A stretch of DNA of 64,000 nt from positions 992,001 through 1,056,000 of the forward strand of contig CAVYLN010000001.1 in NCBI GenBank assembly GCA_963769435.1, written 5' to 3'. Numbering within the stretch: the stretch's first letter is position 1; the number at the start of each line of letters is the position of its first letter. Source of the DNA: JADKAV01 sp963769435 (GTDB taxonomy: Bacteria; Actinomycetota; Actinomycetes; S36-B12; UBA10799). The notes beneath the pieces were generated by a model. The model was given only the letters and a program-made list of their open reading frames with translations, had not been told where the DNA came from and made no database searches. A program made the translations under genes and the position numbers. Positions 51,207 through 58,862 of the stretch are shown one piece after another.

Positions 51207-52737
51207 TCAGTCGAGCGCCTCGTAGATGCGCGCCATGTGGGCCCGCGAGCGGTTGCGCTGATCCATCCGGTCCACGGCCGCCCGGTAGTCGTTGCACGAC
51301 GACGTCGCGCAGGTACTCACCCATCTCGGAGGCCACCTGGATCTCGTCGGGGATCACCTCGACGTTGTTCAGGCTCTGCAGTACGAGCACGTCGCCGTCG
51401 TCGTACTCCGGGTAGATCCCGCTGAAGGACAGGCCGATCTCCTGCAGACCCGAGCCGAAGTAACTGGTCGCGGGGTTGCTCATCGGCAGCACCACGAGGA
51501 TCAGGTCGAACCGGTTGACCCGCAGTTGCTGCACCTGGCGCTGCAGGCTCTCCAGGAAGTCCTCGGCGAACGTCTCCACGTAGACGAACGCCACGCCCGT
51601 CTCGTGCCGCAGCGACAACCGGAAGCGTGTCGGGCCCTCGGCGACCTCGGGGGTCCGCTCGAACTCCGCATGCACCGTGCGCGGCAGTTTGCCGGTGGCG
51701 TAGATGCGCTCGACGACCTCCCGGTAGGTCGGGGGCACGTAGACGGTGCGCTCGGGGGTCGTGCCGAACGAGCCGTAGAACAGCAGCAGTGCCTTGCGCG
51801 CCTGCTCGTCGGCGTCGAAGCCGCGGAAGTCGAGTTCGTTGGACTGCGCCGCGAGCAACATCCCGACCTCGTGCGCCCCGCCTCGCAGGGCCGCCTTCTG
51901 ACTGCCCTCGTGCACGGTGACGGCCTCGGTGTACTGACCGACGAAACCCAGCTCCAGCAGCCTGCTGACGTGCGCGAACCCGATCCGGAGCGACAACTTG
52001 TGCTGGCGGTACAGCGGATCCACTGCGAGCAGTCCGATCTTGCCGGTCGTCGCCTCCGGATTGCGGACCTCGCTGGCCAGGTGCCCCACGATCCGCCCTT
52101 CCGGGGAGACCGCCACCGTGGCCAGGTGCTGACCGCTCTTGACGAGTTCGGCGAGGTGTTCGGGCTCGTACACGACGGGCGCATAGGCGACCGTGTACCC
52201 GTAGCAGCGGTAGAACAGCCTGGCCACGCCCACCACATCGTCGGCGGTCATGGCACGGATGTCGACGACCACCTGCCCGTCCTCGCCGATGGTGGGCGCA
52301 GGCAGCGGCTCCTCGGTCGCGGCGACGAACTCCTCGTCGTCGCTGACCGCCTCGTAGCGCAGGTGTTTGGAGATCTCAGTGCGGTTGCCGGCACGACCTT
52401 CGTTGGCGAACGTCAGTCCGTCGGCGAAACCGAGACGCACCAGATCCGCCACTCGCGGCGGGTAGCCGGCGCCGAAGTCCAGCGGAGCCCCGCGATCGCG
52501 GACCAGGACCTTCACGTCACCGGGCTCGCGGACGATCTCGAGGTCGAGGTCCACCTCGTCGGCGGCCTCGAACGCATCACTGACCACGGCGTCGAGGACC
52601 TCCACGGTCAGCGCGGCCAGCCGCGCCCGGTCCGAGGGCGACAGACCCACGAGGTCGGCGCTGCTCTCGACCAAGCCGATGGCCAGGGCCACGGCATCGC
52701 GAGAACCGATGTGGAGCCTGCACAGCGGGTCAGTCAT
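51207..52737 (-). CDS. fusion of RsbW-like ATPase domain with GNAT acetyltransferase domain (one +1 frameshift)
   Basis: After correction a 509-residue protein. Residues 1-135 look like an anti-sigma-type GHKL ATPase: VEVLDAVVSDAFEAADEVD in the N-box place, VKVLVRDRGAPLDFGAGY as G1, and GNRTEISKHLRY at the end; the N-box Asn seems to be Asp. A GNAT domain follows (IRAMTADDVVGVARLFYR, IGLLAVDPLYRQHKLSLRIG), then a C-terminal region of about 200 residues of unknown type. An insertion near 51297 is corrected to VVCNDYRAAVDRMDQRN, ending YEALD. ATG 52737 has GGAGG 5 nt upstream. First gene of the operon. Confidence 0.8.
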
Positions 52738-52875
52738 CGACACCTCCGGTTCGCGTCCCTTGCAGGTTATGCCCACCTCCTCGACGGAGTCGACCGACGC
52801 ACCGGGCTCCGGCCGCGCGGACCGGCCGGTGTCCCGGCGAGTCGCGCACCATCCGGGAACGGCGACAATGGAGCG

Positions 52876-53523
52876 GTGTCCGAGACCCAGGTGTCCAACC
52901 CACTGCATGATCTGCTGGGTGGCCGCCGGGGTGCTTTGGAGTCCGCGCTGCCCAGCGTCGTCTTCGTCATCGCCTACCTGACATCCGGGTCGGATCTGCG
53001 CATTGCACTGGCCGCCGCTCTACTCACCGCCGCGGTGCTCGCCGCCGCCCGACTGGTGCGGCGCGAGAAGCCGGTGCGTGTGGTCGGCGGTCTGGCCGCG
53101 GTCGCGGTGGCCGCAGTGGTCGCCGCCCGGACCGGCAACGCCGCCGACTACTTCCTGCCGAGTCTGCTGGCCAACGTCGCATCCGCGCTGATCTGGGCGG
53201 CCTCGATCCTCGCCCGCTGGCCGCTGCTCGGGGTCATCGTGGGCTTCGCCGTGGGCCAGAAGACCGCCTGGCGCGCCGACCCGGACCTGATGACCGCCTA
53301 CAGTCGGGCGTCGTGGGTCTGGGCCGCATCGTTCCTGGTCAGGGCCGGGGTCAACACTCCGCTCTACCTGTCGGACAACCTGGTCGGCCTCGGCATCTCC
53401 CGGGTGCTGCTGGGGTGGCCGATGGTCCTGGTCGTCATCGCCGCCAGCTGGTGGGTGATCCGTCGCAGCCTGCCCGCCGACCATCCCGGGATCATGCACC
53501 CGCGGGTGCACCGACAGGCGTGA
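52876..53523 (+). CDS. DUF3159 membrane protein
   Basis: A 215-residue membrane protein of an actinobacterial family of unknown function. Five or six helices are visible: SALPSVVFVIAYLTSGSDL, AALLTAAVLAAARLV, GGLAAVAVAAVVAA, the segment around LANVASALIWAASILARWPL, and MVLVVIAASWWVI near the end. Conserved spots include DYFLPSLLANV and GQKTAWRADPDLM. GTG 52876 lies 6 nt after GACAAT. It is divergent from the ATPase-GNAT operon and convergent with the AIM24 gene. Confidence 0.88.
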   Translation: MSETQVSNPLHDLLGGRRGALESALPSVVFVIAYLTSGSDLRIALAAALLTAAVLAAARLVRREKPVRVVGGLAAVAVAAVVAARTGNAADYFLPSLLANVASALIWAASILARWPLLGVIVGFAVGQKTAWRADPDLMTAYSRASWVWAASFLVRAGVNTPLYLSDNLVGLGISRVLLGWPMVLVVIAASWWVIRRSLPADHPGIMHPRVHRQA

Positions 53524-53564
53524 GAACCACCTGCCCCAGGGCCGAGAACCGCCCACCCCGAGCT

Positions 53565-53608
53565 CCTGTGCAGATTCCCCTTCACATGTGAAAGGGAATC
53601 TGCACAGG
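53565..53608. repeat. 44-bp near-perfect palindrome
   Basis: The sequence from CCTGTGCAGATTCCCC through the core TTCACATGTGAA to GGGAATCTGCACAGG is self-complementary over 44 bp with one mismatched pair (53580/53593). It lies in the 114-bp gap between convergent genes. It has practically no loop, unlike a normal terminator. The same core and AGATTCC occur at 17070-17107. Confidence 0.85.
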
Positions 53609-53637
53609 TTGCGGCGGGAGCGGCCGCGGGTCCGGTC

Positions 53638-54315
53638 TCAGCTGTTGTTGGACGTTGGCAGCTTCGGGATCAGCCAGTTCAGGAAGGCCTCGGGGCTGCG
53701 GCTCTGCGTGTAGATCACACCCGGGCCGGTCAGGTCCACGACCAGCCCCTCCCCGGACAGGAACGTGGACTTCCAGTTGCCGACCTTGCGCACCTGGTAG
53801 TTCACGCCCTCGGACCAGGCCACCATGTGTCCGGTATCGACTGTGATCTGCTCGCCGGGGCCGAGTTCACGGGAGTCGATCGCACCGTACGACGACACCA
53901 GGACCTCACCCTGGCCACTGACCCTCAGCACGATCAGACCCTCACCACTGAAGAAGGTCTTGGCGCCGCCCCACTTCGAGTCGACCTCGACGCCCATCGC
54001 CGAGGCCAGGTAGGCCCCCGACTGCAGGAACACCGTCTGACCGGACAGCGTCCAGGTCACGATGTCACCGGGCAGGTTCGGCGCGACCGACACCTCGCCA
54101 CCCTGCGGACCGGCGGTGAACGTGTTCATGAAGAACGACTCCCCACCGAAGGATCGCTTCAACCCCTTCATGAATCCGCCCTGCGTGCTGGTCTGGATGT
54201 CCACGCTCGGCGTCTTCATGACCATCGCCCCGGCTTCTGCCTTCATCGCCTCGTTGGGGGACAGAGTCACGGTCGCGCTGGCGAAGGACGGGGAATGCTT
54301 GATCTCGATCTGCAT
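53638..54315 (-). CDS. AIM24/TIGR00266 family protein
   Basis: A 225-residue protein of the TIGR00266/AIM24 beta-rich family. It shows SATVTLSPNEAMKAEAGAMV at the start, the Gly-rich GGFMKGLKRSFGGESFFMNTF, then NLPGDIVTWTLSGQTVFLQS, SGEGLIVLRVSGQGEVLVSS and a second SGEGLVVDLTGPGVIYTQSR. The family has a double-stranded beta-helix repeat; its biochemical role is not known. Start ATG 54315 (MQIEIKHSPSF) fits the family. It is divergent from alkB. Confidence 0.88.
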   Translation of the reverse strand: MQIEIKHSPSFASATVTLSPNEAMKAEAGAMVMKTPSVDIQTSTQGGFMKGLKRSFGGESFFMNTFTAGPQGGEVSVAPNLPGDIVTWTLSGQTVFLQSGAYLASAMGVEVDSKWGGAKTFFSGEGLIVLRVSGQGEVLVSSYGAIDSRELGPGEQITVDTGHMVAWSEGVNYQVRKVGNWKSTFLSGEGLVVDLTGPGVIYTQSRSPEAFLNWLIPKLPTSNNS

Positions 54316-54371
54316 GTGCCAAACCTAACGTCGCACCGCACACCCTGGTCAATCTCACCGACCATTCACCC

Positions 54372-54408
54372 TGGACAGTCCGCTTTACAAAAGGTACAGT
54401 CCTGTAAA
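54372..54408 (+). promoter_or_regulatory. alkB promoter with overlapping TTTACA-N13-TGTAAA operator
   Basis: TGGACA (54372-54377) and TACAGT (54395-54400) are 17 bp apart, a good sigma-70-type pair. An inverted repeat TTTACA (54384-54389) and TGTAAA (54403-54408) surrounds the -10, a suitable operator for the TetR regulator encoded three genes along. ACAGTCC also occurs twice. GGGAGG (54415-54420) is the Shine-Dalgarno. Confidence 0.65.
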
Positions 54409-54424
54409 CCAACCGGGAGGTGAC

Positions 54425-55582
54425 GTGAGCCAGACGACCGCGCAGTGGACAGACCCCAAGCGCTATCTGTGGCTGTTCGGCCTGGTCGTGCCACTGTTCC
54501 CATTCATGGGCGGCGGACTCGCAACGCTGACCGGGTGGGGCTTCTTCTGGTACCTCGGCCCGATCCTGATCCTCGGCCTCATCCCGATCCTGGACCTGAT
54601 CGCCGGACTCGACCGCTCCAACCCGCCCGACGACATCATCAAGACCCTCGAGGCGGACAAGTACTACCGCTGGATCACCTACCTGTTCCTCCCGCTGCAG
54701 TACGCGGCACTGGTGTGGGCCAGTTGGTTGTGGGCCGGCAGCAGCCTCTCCCTGTCGGACAAGATCGGCCTCGCCCTCACCGTCGGAACCGTGGCCGGCG
54801 TGGGCATCAACACCGCCCACGAACTCGGGCACAAGAAGGAGAAGGTCGAGCGCTGGCTGTCCAAGATCGCGCTCGCGCAGTCGTTCTACGGACACTTCTA
54901 CATCGAGCACAACCGGGGCCATCACGTGCGCGTTGCGACACCCGACGACCCGGCCAGCAGTCGCGTCGGCGAGAGCGTCTACGCGTTCCTGCCGCGCACC
55001 GTCACTGGCAGCCTGAAGAACGCGTGGCGCCTCGAGCAGCCCCGTTTCAAGCGGCGCGACGAGAGTCACTGGTCGATACGCAACGACGTGCTGAACGCGT
55101 GGCTGATGTCCGTGGTGCTGTGGACGGTACTGCTGGTCGTCTTCGGCATCGGGATCCTGCCGTACCTGCTGATCCAGGCGGCCGTCGGCATCACCTTGCT
55201 GGAGATCGTGAACTACCTCGAGCACTACGGAATGCTGCGCCGCAAGGAGCACACCGGCCGCTGGGAGCGGGTGCGGCCCAGCCACAGTTGGAACAGCAAC
55301 AACATCGCCACCAACGTGCTGCTGTACCACTTGCAGCGACACAGCGACCACCACGCAAACCCCACCCGCCGCTACCAGGCGCTGCGCGACGTCGAGGAGG
55401 CACCGGTGCTGCCCACCGGCTACGCCGGAATGATCCTGCTCGCGCTGTTCCCCCCGGTGTGGTTCAAGGTGATGGACCCGCGGGTGCTCGAGCACTTCGA
55501 CGGCGACATGAGCCGGGCGAACATCCAGCCCTCGCGGCGCGAGCGCGTGCTCGCGAAGTACCCCAGCACGGCCTCCGCCTGA
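54425..55582 (+). CDS. alkB: alkane 1-monooxygenase (AlkB)
   Basis: A 385-residue integral membrane di-iron hydroxylase that converts n-alkanes to 1-alkanols. The histidine boxes are present: NTAHELGHKKEKVERW, IEHNRGHHVRVATPDDPASS, LQRHSDHHANPTRRYQALRD, plus the AlkB signature NYLEHYGMLRRKE. Six hydrophobic helices precede and surround them (FFWYLGPILILGLIPIL and others). The GTG start at 54425 has GGGAGG 4 nt upstream. It needs rubredoxin, encoded 37 bp downstream, for electrons. The TetR gene after that probably controls it through the operator at 54384-54408. Confidence 0.95.
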   Translation: MSQTTAQWTDPKRYLWLFGLVVPLFPFMGGGLATLTGWGFFWYLGPILILGLIPILDLIAGLDRSNPPDDIIKTLEADKYYRWITYLFLPLQYAALVWASWLWAGSSLSLSDKIGLALTVGTVAGVGINTAHELGHKKEKVERWLSKIALAQSFYGHFYIEHNRGHHVRVATPDDPASSRVGESVYAFLPRTVTGSLKNAWRLEQPRFKRRDESHWSIRNDVLNAWLMSVVLWTVLLVVFGIGILPYLLIQAAVGITLLEIVNYLEHYGMLRRKEHTGRWERVRPSHSWNSNNIATNVLLYHLQRHSDHHANPTRRYQALRDVEEAPVLPTGYAGMILLALFPPVWFKVMDPRVLEHFDGDMSRANIQPSRRERVLAKYPSTASA

Positions 55583-55619
55583 CCCGGGCTCGGGCCGCGC
55601 GCTTCGGTACCCTCGCCGC

Positions 55620-55781
55620 ATGGGCCGTTTTCGCTGCGACAGTTGCGACTACGTGTACGACGAGGACTCCGGCGACCCGCGTGAGGGGTTCCCTCCCGGC
55701 ACGACGTGGACCGACGTACCCGACGACTGGGCATGCCCCGACTGCGGTGTGCGCGAGAAGATCGACTTCATCGAGGACTGA
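55620..55781 (+). CDS. rubredoxin (AlkG-type electron donor to AlkB)
   Basis: A 53-residue rubredoxin. The iron ligands are two CxxC pairs: FRCDSCDYVYDED near the start and WACPDCGVREKIDF near the end. GFPPGTTWTDVPDDW between them is the usual rubredoxin core. It carries electrons from a rubredoxin reductase to AlkB. ATG 55620 lies 6 nt after TACCCT, so it may also have its own leaderless promoter. Its stop overlaps the start of the TetR gene (TGATG). No reductase is encoded next to it. Confidence 0.95.
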   Translation: MGRFRCDSCDYVYDEDSGDPREGFPPGTTWTDVPDDWACPDCGVREKIDFIED

Positions 55782-56431
55782 TGGTCGACCCCTTGCGCGA
55801 ACGACTACTCGACGCGGCGCTGGTCGTCACCAGCGAACGCGGGTGGCCGGCCGTCACGATGGCCGGCCTGGGACAAGCCGTGGGAGTGAGCAGGCAGAGC
55901 GTCTACAACGAGTTCGGGAGCAAGGAGCAGGTCGCGGCCGCGATGGTCACCCGAGAGGTCAGTCGTTTCCTGGATGCCGTCGACGAGGCGCTGGCCACCG
56001 GGCACACGCCGACCGACTCGCTGGAGCGCGCAGCGGACGTCGTCTTCGCCATGGCCGAGGACAACCCGTTGCTGCGTTCCATGCTGGGTGCCGCGGCCGG
56101 GGTCGACTCTCCGGTGCTGCCTCTGCTGACCACGCGCTCCCAACCCGTCATCGACGCCGCCGTGCATCGCATCTGCCAGAGCCTCATCGATCACTTCCAG
56201 GACCTGCCCCCCGACACTGAACTCCGGCTGGCAGTCGACGCCGTCGTGCGCGTCGTGCTCAGCCACGTGGTGCAACCGGGCCCCTCCGACCCGGCGGACA
56301 TCGCGTTCATCGCCGGGCGCCTGCTCGCACGCGTGATTCCCCTGCGACAACCTACGCACCCTCGTGCCAGGCTTGGTCTCATAGTCGAGGAGGTCACATG
56401 GCGGACAACGAGGACATCAAGGCCAAGATGA
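55781..56431 (+). CDS. TetR family regulator, probable alkane-operon repressor
   Basis: A regulator of up to 216 residues. The DNA-binding part is LLDAALVVTSERGWPAVTMA followed by GLGQAVGVSRQSVYNEFGSK. The order alkB-rubredoxin-TetR and the TGATG overlap strongly suggest it regulates alkB, as in mycobacteria and rhodococci. As read, the frame overlaps the DUF5302 gene by 34 bp with an unusual end (VTWRTTRTSRPR). A single inserted base near 56346 would instead end it at 56384 as NLRTLVPGLVS; this fits the window pattern but is not certain. Confidence 0.88.
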   Translation: MVDPLRERLLDAALVVTSERGWPAVTMAGLGQAVGVSRQSVYNEFGSKEQVAAAMVTREVSRFLDAVDEALATGHTPTDSLERAADVVFAMAEDNPLLRSMLGAAAGVDSPVLPLLTTRSQPVIDAAVHRICQSLIDHFQDLPPDTELRLAVDAVVRVVLSHVVQPGPSDPADIAFIAGRLLARVIPLRQPTHPRARLGLIVEEVTWRTTRTSRPR

Positions 56432-56571
56432 AGGAGGCGCTCGAGCGCAAGCAGTCGCACGACCCCGGCGTCGAGCACTCCGACCACCCCAAGCAGCGCG
56501 CGCCCGAGACCCACGGGCCCGAAGGCGGCGTCCACATGCATCGACGCAAGGCCGGCGGCGGGGGTTCGTAG
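56398..56571 (+). CDS. DUF5302 family small protein
   Basis: A 57-residue hydrophilic protein starting MADNEDIKAKMKEALERKQ, with HDPGVEHSDHPKQ in the middle and HMHRRKAGGGGS at the end. This is the pattern of the actinobacterial DUF5302 family, small proteins of unknown function. GAGGAGG stands 4 nt before the ATG and decides the start. It is the last gene of the alkB cluster in this direction and may be an independent unit. Confidence 0.85.
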   Translation: MADNEDIKAKMKEALERKQSHDPGVEHSDHPKQRAPETHGPEGGVHMHRRKAGGGGS

Positions 56572-56590
56572 CGTCGACGCGCCCGCCTGC

Positions 56591-56870
56591 ACCGCGAGGT
56601 TGGAGCGGCCCGCCTGCACCGCGAGGTTGGAGCGGCCCGCCTGCACCGCGAGGTTGGACGGCCCGCCTGCACCGCGAGGTTGGAACGGCCCGCCTGCACC
56701 GCGAGGTTGGAACGGCCCGCCTGCACCGCGAGGTTGGAGTTTGTGCACGAGGTTGGAGAAGACACGCGTGGGTTCTCCAACCTGGTGAACGTTCTCCAAC
56801 GTCGGCTCACTGCGGGGCCCACCGTCGGCTCACTGCGGTCGGCCCACCGTCGGCTCACTCGCCGGGGCTC
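56591..56870. repeat. convergent-junction element: six 27-bp repeats, a hairpin, then a second repeat array
   Basis: Six direct copies of a 27-bp unit (ACCGCGAGGTTGGAGCGGCC plus CGCCTGC) start at 56591, 56618, 56645, 56671, 56698 and 56725; one is 26 bp. A hairpin follows with 11-bp arms AGGTTGGAGAA (56750-56760) and TTCTCCAACCT (56773-56783). A second set of repeats, each with GTCGGCTCACT, starts at 56801, 56824 and 56849. The arm carries the core of the first repeat. No spacers are present, so it is not a CRISPR array. It fills the gap between DUF5302 and the convergent dacB. Confidence 0.9.
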
Positions 56871-56894
56871 GACCGCCGGGGCTCGGCCGCAGCG

Positions 56895-58235
56895 TCAGCC
56901 CGCCGCGCCGTCCTGCGCGCACCGGCACCCGGCGATGCGCGCGAGAACGTCGTCGATCGCCGGTGACGCCGCGAAGACGTTGATGTCGTTGGTCATCACC
57001 GCGTACATGAACAGCTGCCCGTCCCGGTCGGTCGCGAGTCCCGCCAGGGTGGACGTTCCCGTGAGGGTTCCGGTCTTGCCGGTGACCGCCCCGCGCCCCG
57101 GTCGCGCGCTGGGCGCGGAGAAACGTGAGGTCAGCGAACCGTCGAAGCCCGCGACCGGCAGACCCGTGTAGACCGGCCACAGTCGTTGCGGGTCCTCCTC
57201 CACAGAGGCGCGCAGCACATCGAGCAGTGTCTGCGGACTGATCCGGTTGGAGCGCGCCAGCCCGCTGCCGTCGTTCAGCGTGATCCCGCCGGTGTCGATG
57301 CCAAGGTCGGACAGGACCTGCAACGTCGCCCTGGCGCCCCCGGCGAACGTCGGGTCGTCCAGCACCGCCAGTCCCACATGGTGGGCCAGGATCTCGGCCT
57401 CGGTGTTGTCGGAGGTCAGCAACAAGTGCTCCACGAGGTCGGCCAGCGGAGCGGACTGCACCGAGGCGATCTCCTCACCCTCCTGCGCCTGCGCGACCGG
57501 CTCCCCGACCACGCTGACCCCCCGGTCTTCCAGGAACCTGCCGAACGCCTGCGTCGCCGTCCGCGGCGGGTCGGGTGACCGCGGCGATGCCGGCGGCTGT
57601 AGTCGGCCGCCGTCCGCGGACAGGGCCGTGATCGGCGCGACCACCCCGATCGCCAGGAAATCCGGCCCCCAGAACGCCTGCTCGGACGGAGGGTCGAACA
57701 GGCTCGCGTCGTAGCGCAGCCGCACCCTGTCCACGTCGGCCTCCAGCAGGGCGGCGGCCGTCCGGCGCGCCAACCGCTGCAGGGAGGCGTCGGCGTTGAT
57801 CGACCTGGTTGTCGCCGAGGTCGTCAGCTGTGGGTCGCCGCCACCGACGAGGAACACCTGGTTGCCGCTGCGCGTGACCGAGGTGGTGAACCGGTGTTCG
57901 GGCCCGAGCGTCTCCAGCACCGCCACAGCCGTGAGGAGCTTCGTGGTCGACGCCGGCATCAGTGGCGTGTTCGGGGCGATTCCCAACTCCAACGCCGGGT
58001 CACCGGAGAACGCGTCGACGGCGAGCGCCTTGTCGTTGCCGAGTGCCGGGGAACGCCACACACGGTCGATACGCTGCTCGAGGCGCTGGGTGTCCACAGC
58101 CACGATGGGGTCCACCGGCGGGAGCACTCGGTAGTCGGGTGGCAGATCGGTGAGCGCTGCGGCAGGCTGGAGGCCCAGCGTGAGGACGACGGCCACAGCG
58201 GGCAAAACCGCCCTGACAGGCTTCCCGACCCTCAC
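56895..58235 (-). CDS. dacB: D-alanyl-D-alanine carboxypeptidase/endopeptidase (PBP4, DacB)
   Basis: A 446-residue class C penicillin-binding protein with a signal peptide (PVRAVLPAVAVVLTLGLQPA). Active-site motifs: LMPASTTKLLTAVAVLE (SxxK), LLTSDNTEAEILA (SxN) and AVTGKTGTLTGTSTLAG (KTG). It trims or cleaves peptidoglycan peptides outside the membrane. Start GTG 58235 is 7 nt after TAGTGT (58248-58243), so leaderless; an open stretch upstream has no similarity. Divergent from the pyrophosphatase gene. Confidence 0.93.
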   Translation of the reverse strand: MRVGKPVRAVLPAVAVVLTLGLQPAAALTDLPPDYRVLPPVDPIVAVDTQRLEQRIDRVWRSPALGNDKALAVDAFSGDPALELGIAPNTPLMPASTTKLLTAVAVLETLGPEHRFTTSVTRSGNQVFLVGGGDPQLTTSATTRSINADASLQRLARRTAAALLEADVDRVRLRYDASLFDPPSEQAFWGPDFLAIGVVAPITALSADGGRLQPPASPRSPDPPRTATQAFGRFLEDRGVSVVGEPVAQAQEGEEIASVQSAPLADLVEHLLLTSDNTEAEILAHHVGLAVLDDPTFAGGARATLQVLSDLGIDTGGITLNDGSGLARSNRISPQTLLDVLRASVEEDPQRLWPVYTGLPVAGFDGSLTSRFSAPSARPGRGAVTGKTGTLTGTSTLAGLATDRDGQLFMYAVMTNDINVFAASPAIDDVLARIAGCRCAQDGAAG

Positions 58236-58279
58236 GTGGTGAACACTAGGCCACACACACGGCACAGTCAGGAGCGACA

Positions 58280-58822
58280 GTGGAATTCGACGTGACGATC
58301 GAGATCCCGGCGGGCAGTCGGAACAAGTACGAGGTCGACCATGAAACGGGCCGGCTCAAGTTGGACCGCATGTTGTTCACCTCGACCCGGTACCCGCACG
58401 ACTACGGTTTCGTCGACAACACCCTCGGCGAGGACGGCGATCCGCTGGACTGCCTCGTGCTGCTGGAGGAGCCGACCTTCCCCGGCTGCATGATCCGCTG
58501 CCGCACCATCGGTATGTTCCGCATGACCGACGAGGCCGGCGGTGACGACAAACTCATCTGCGTACCGGTCGCAGATCCCCGCCTCGAGCACCTGCGCGAC
58601 ATCTACCACATGGCCGAGTTCGACCGGCTCGAGGTGCAGCACTTCTTCGAGGTCTACAAGGACCTGGAGCCGGGCAAGTCCGTCGAGGGCGCCACGTGGG
58701 AGGGCCGTGAGGCCGCCGAGCGCGAGGTGGTGGCCTCGCAGGAGCGCTTCCGGACGATCGGCCACGGCGTCGCCTCCGGACCGGCCGTCATTCCCCCGGA
58801 GCCGGACCCCCAAGAGGGCTAA
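58280..58822 (+). CDS. ppa: inorganic pyrophosphatase
   Basis: A 180-residue soluble family I pyrophosphatase. It shows VTIEIPAGSRNKYEVDHETG, FTSTRYPHDYGFVDNT, the signature EDGDPLDCLVLL with the metal-binding aspartates, and DDKLICVPVADPR. It hydrolyses PPi to drive biosynthesis. GTG 58280 has AGGAG 5 nt upstream. A charged, Pro-rich tail (VIPPEPDPQEG) follows the domain. Confidence 0.95.
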   Translation: MEFDVTIEIPAGSRNKYEVDHETGRLKLDRMLFTSTRYPHDYGFVDNTLGEDGDPLDCLVLLEEPTFPGCMIRCRTIGMFRMTDEAGGDDKLICVPVADPRLEHLRDIYHMAEFDRLEVQHFFEVYKDLEPGKSVEGATWEGREAAEREVVASQERFRTIGHGVASGPAVIPPEPDPQEG

Positions 58823-58862
58823 TCGGGTACGGGGTCGGCGCGATCCTGCCGATATCCCCGGA

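Noticed and set aside
49696..52908. A 1070-residue GNAT/MFS fusion protein
   Set aside because: The insertion near 51297 removes the stop codon. The corrected first protein stops at 51207 and the MFS protein starts 2 bp later at a GTG.
56591..56751. Six regularly spaced copies suggesting a CRISPR array
   Set aside because: The repeat period is 27 bp with no unique spacers; the whole unit is repeated. No cas genes are near.
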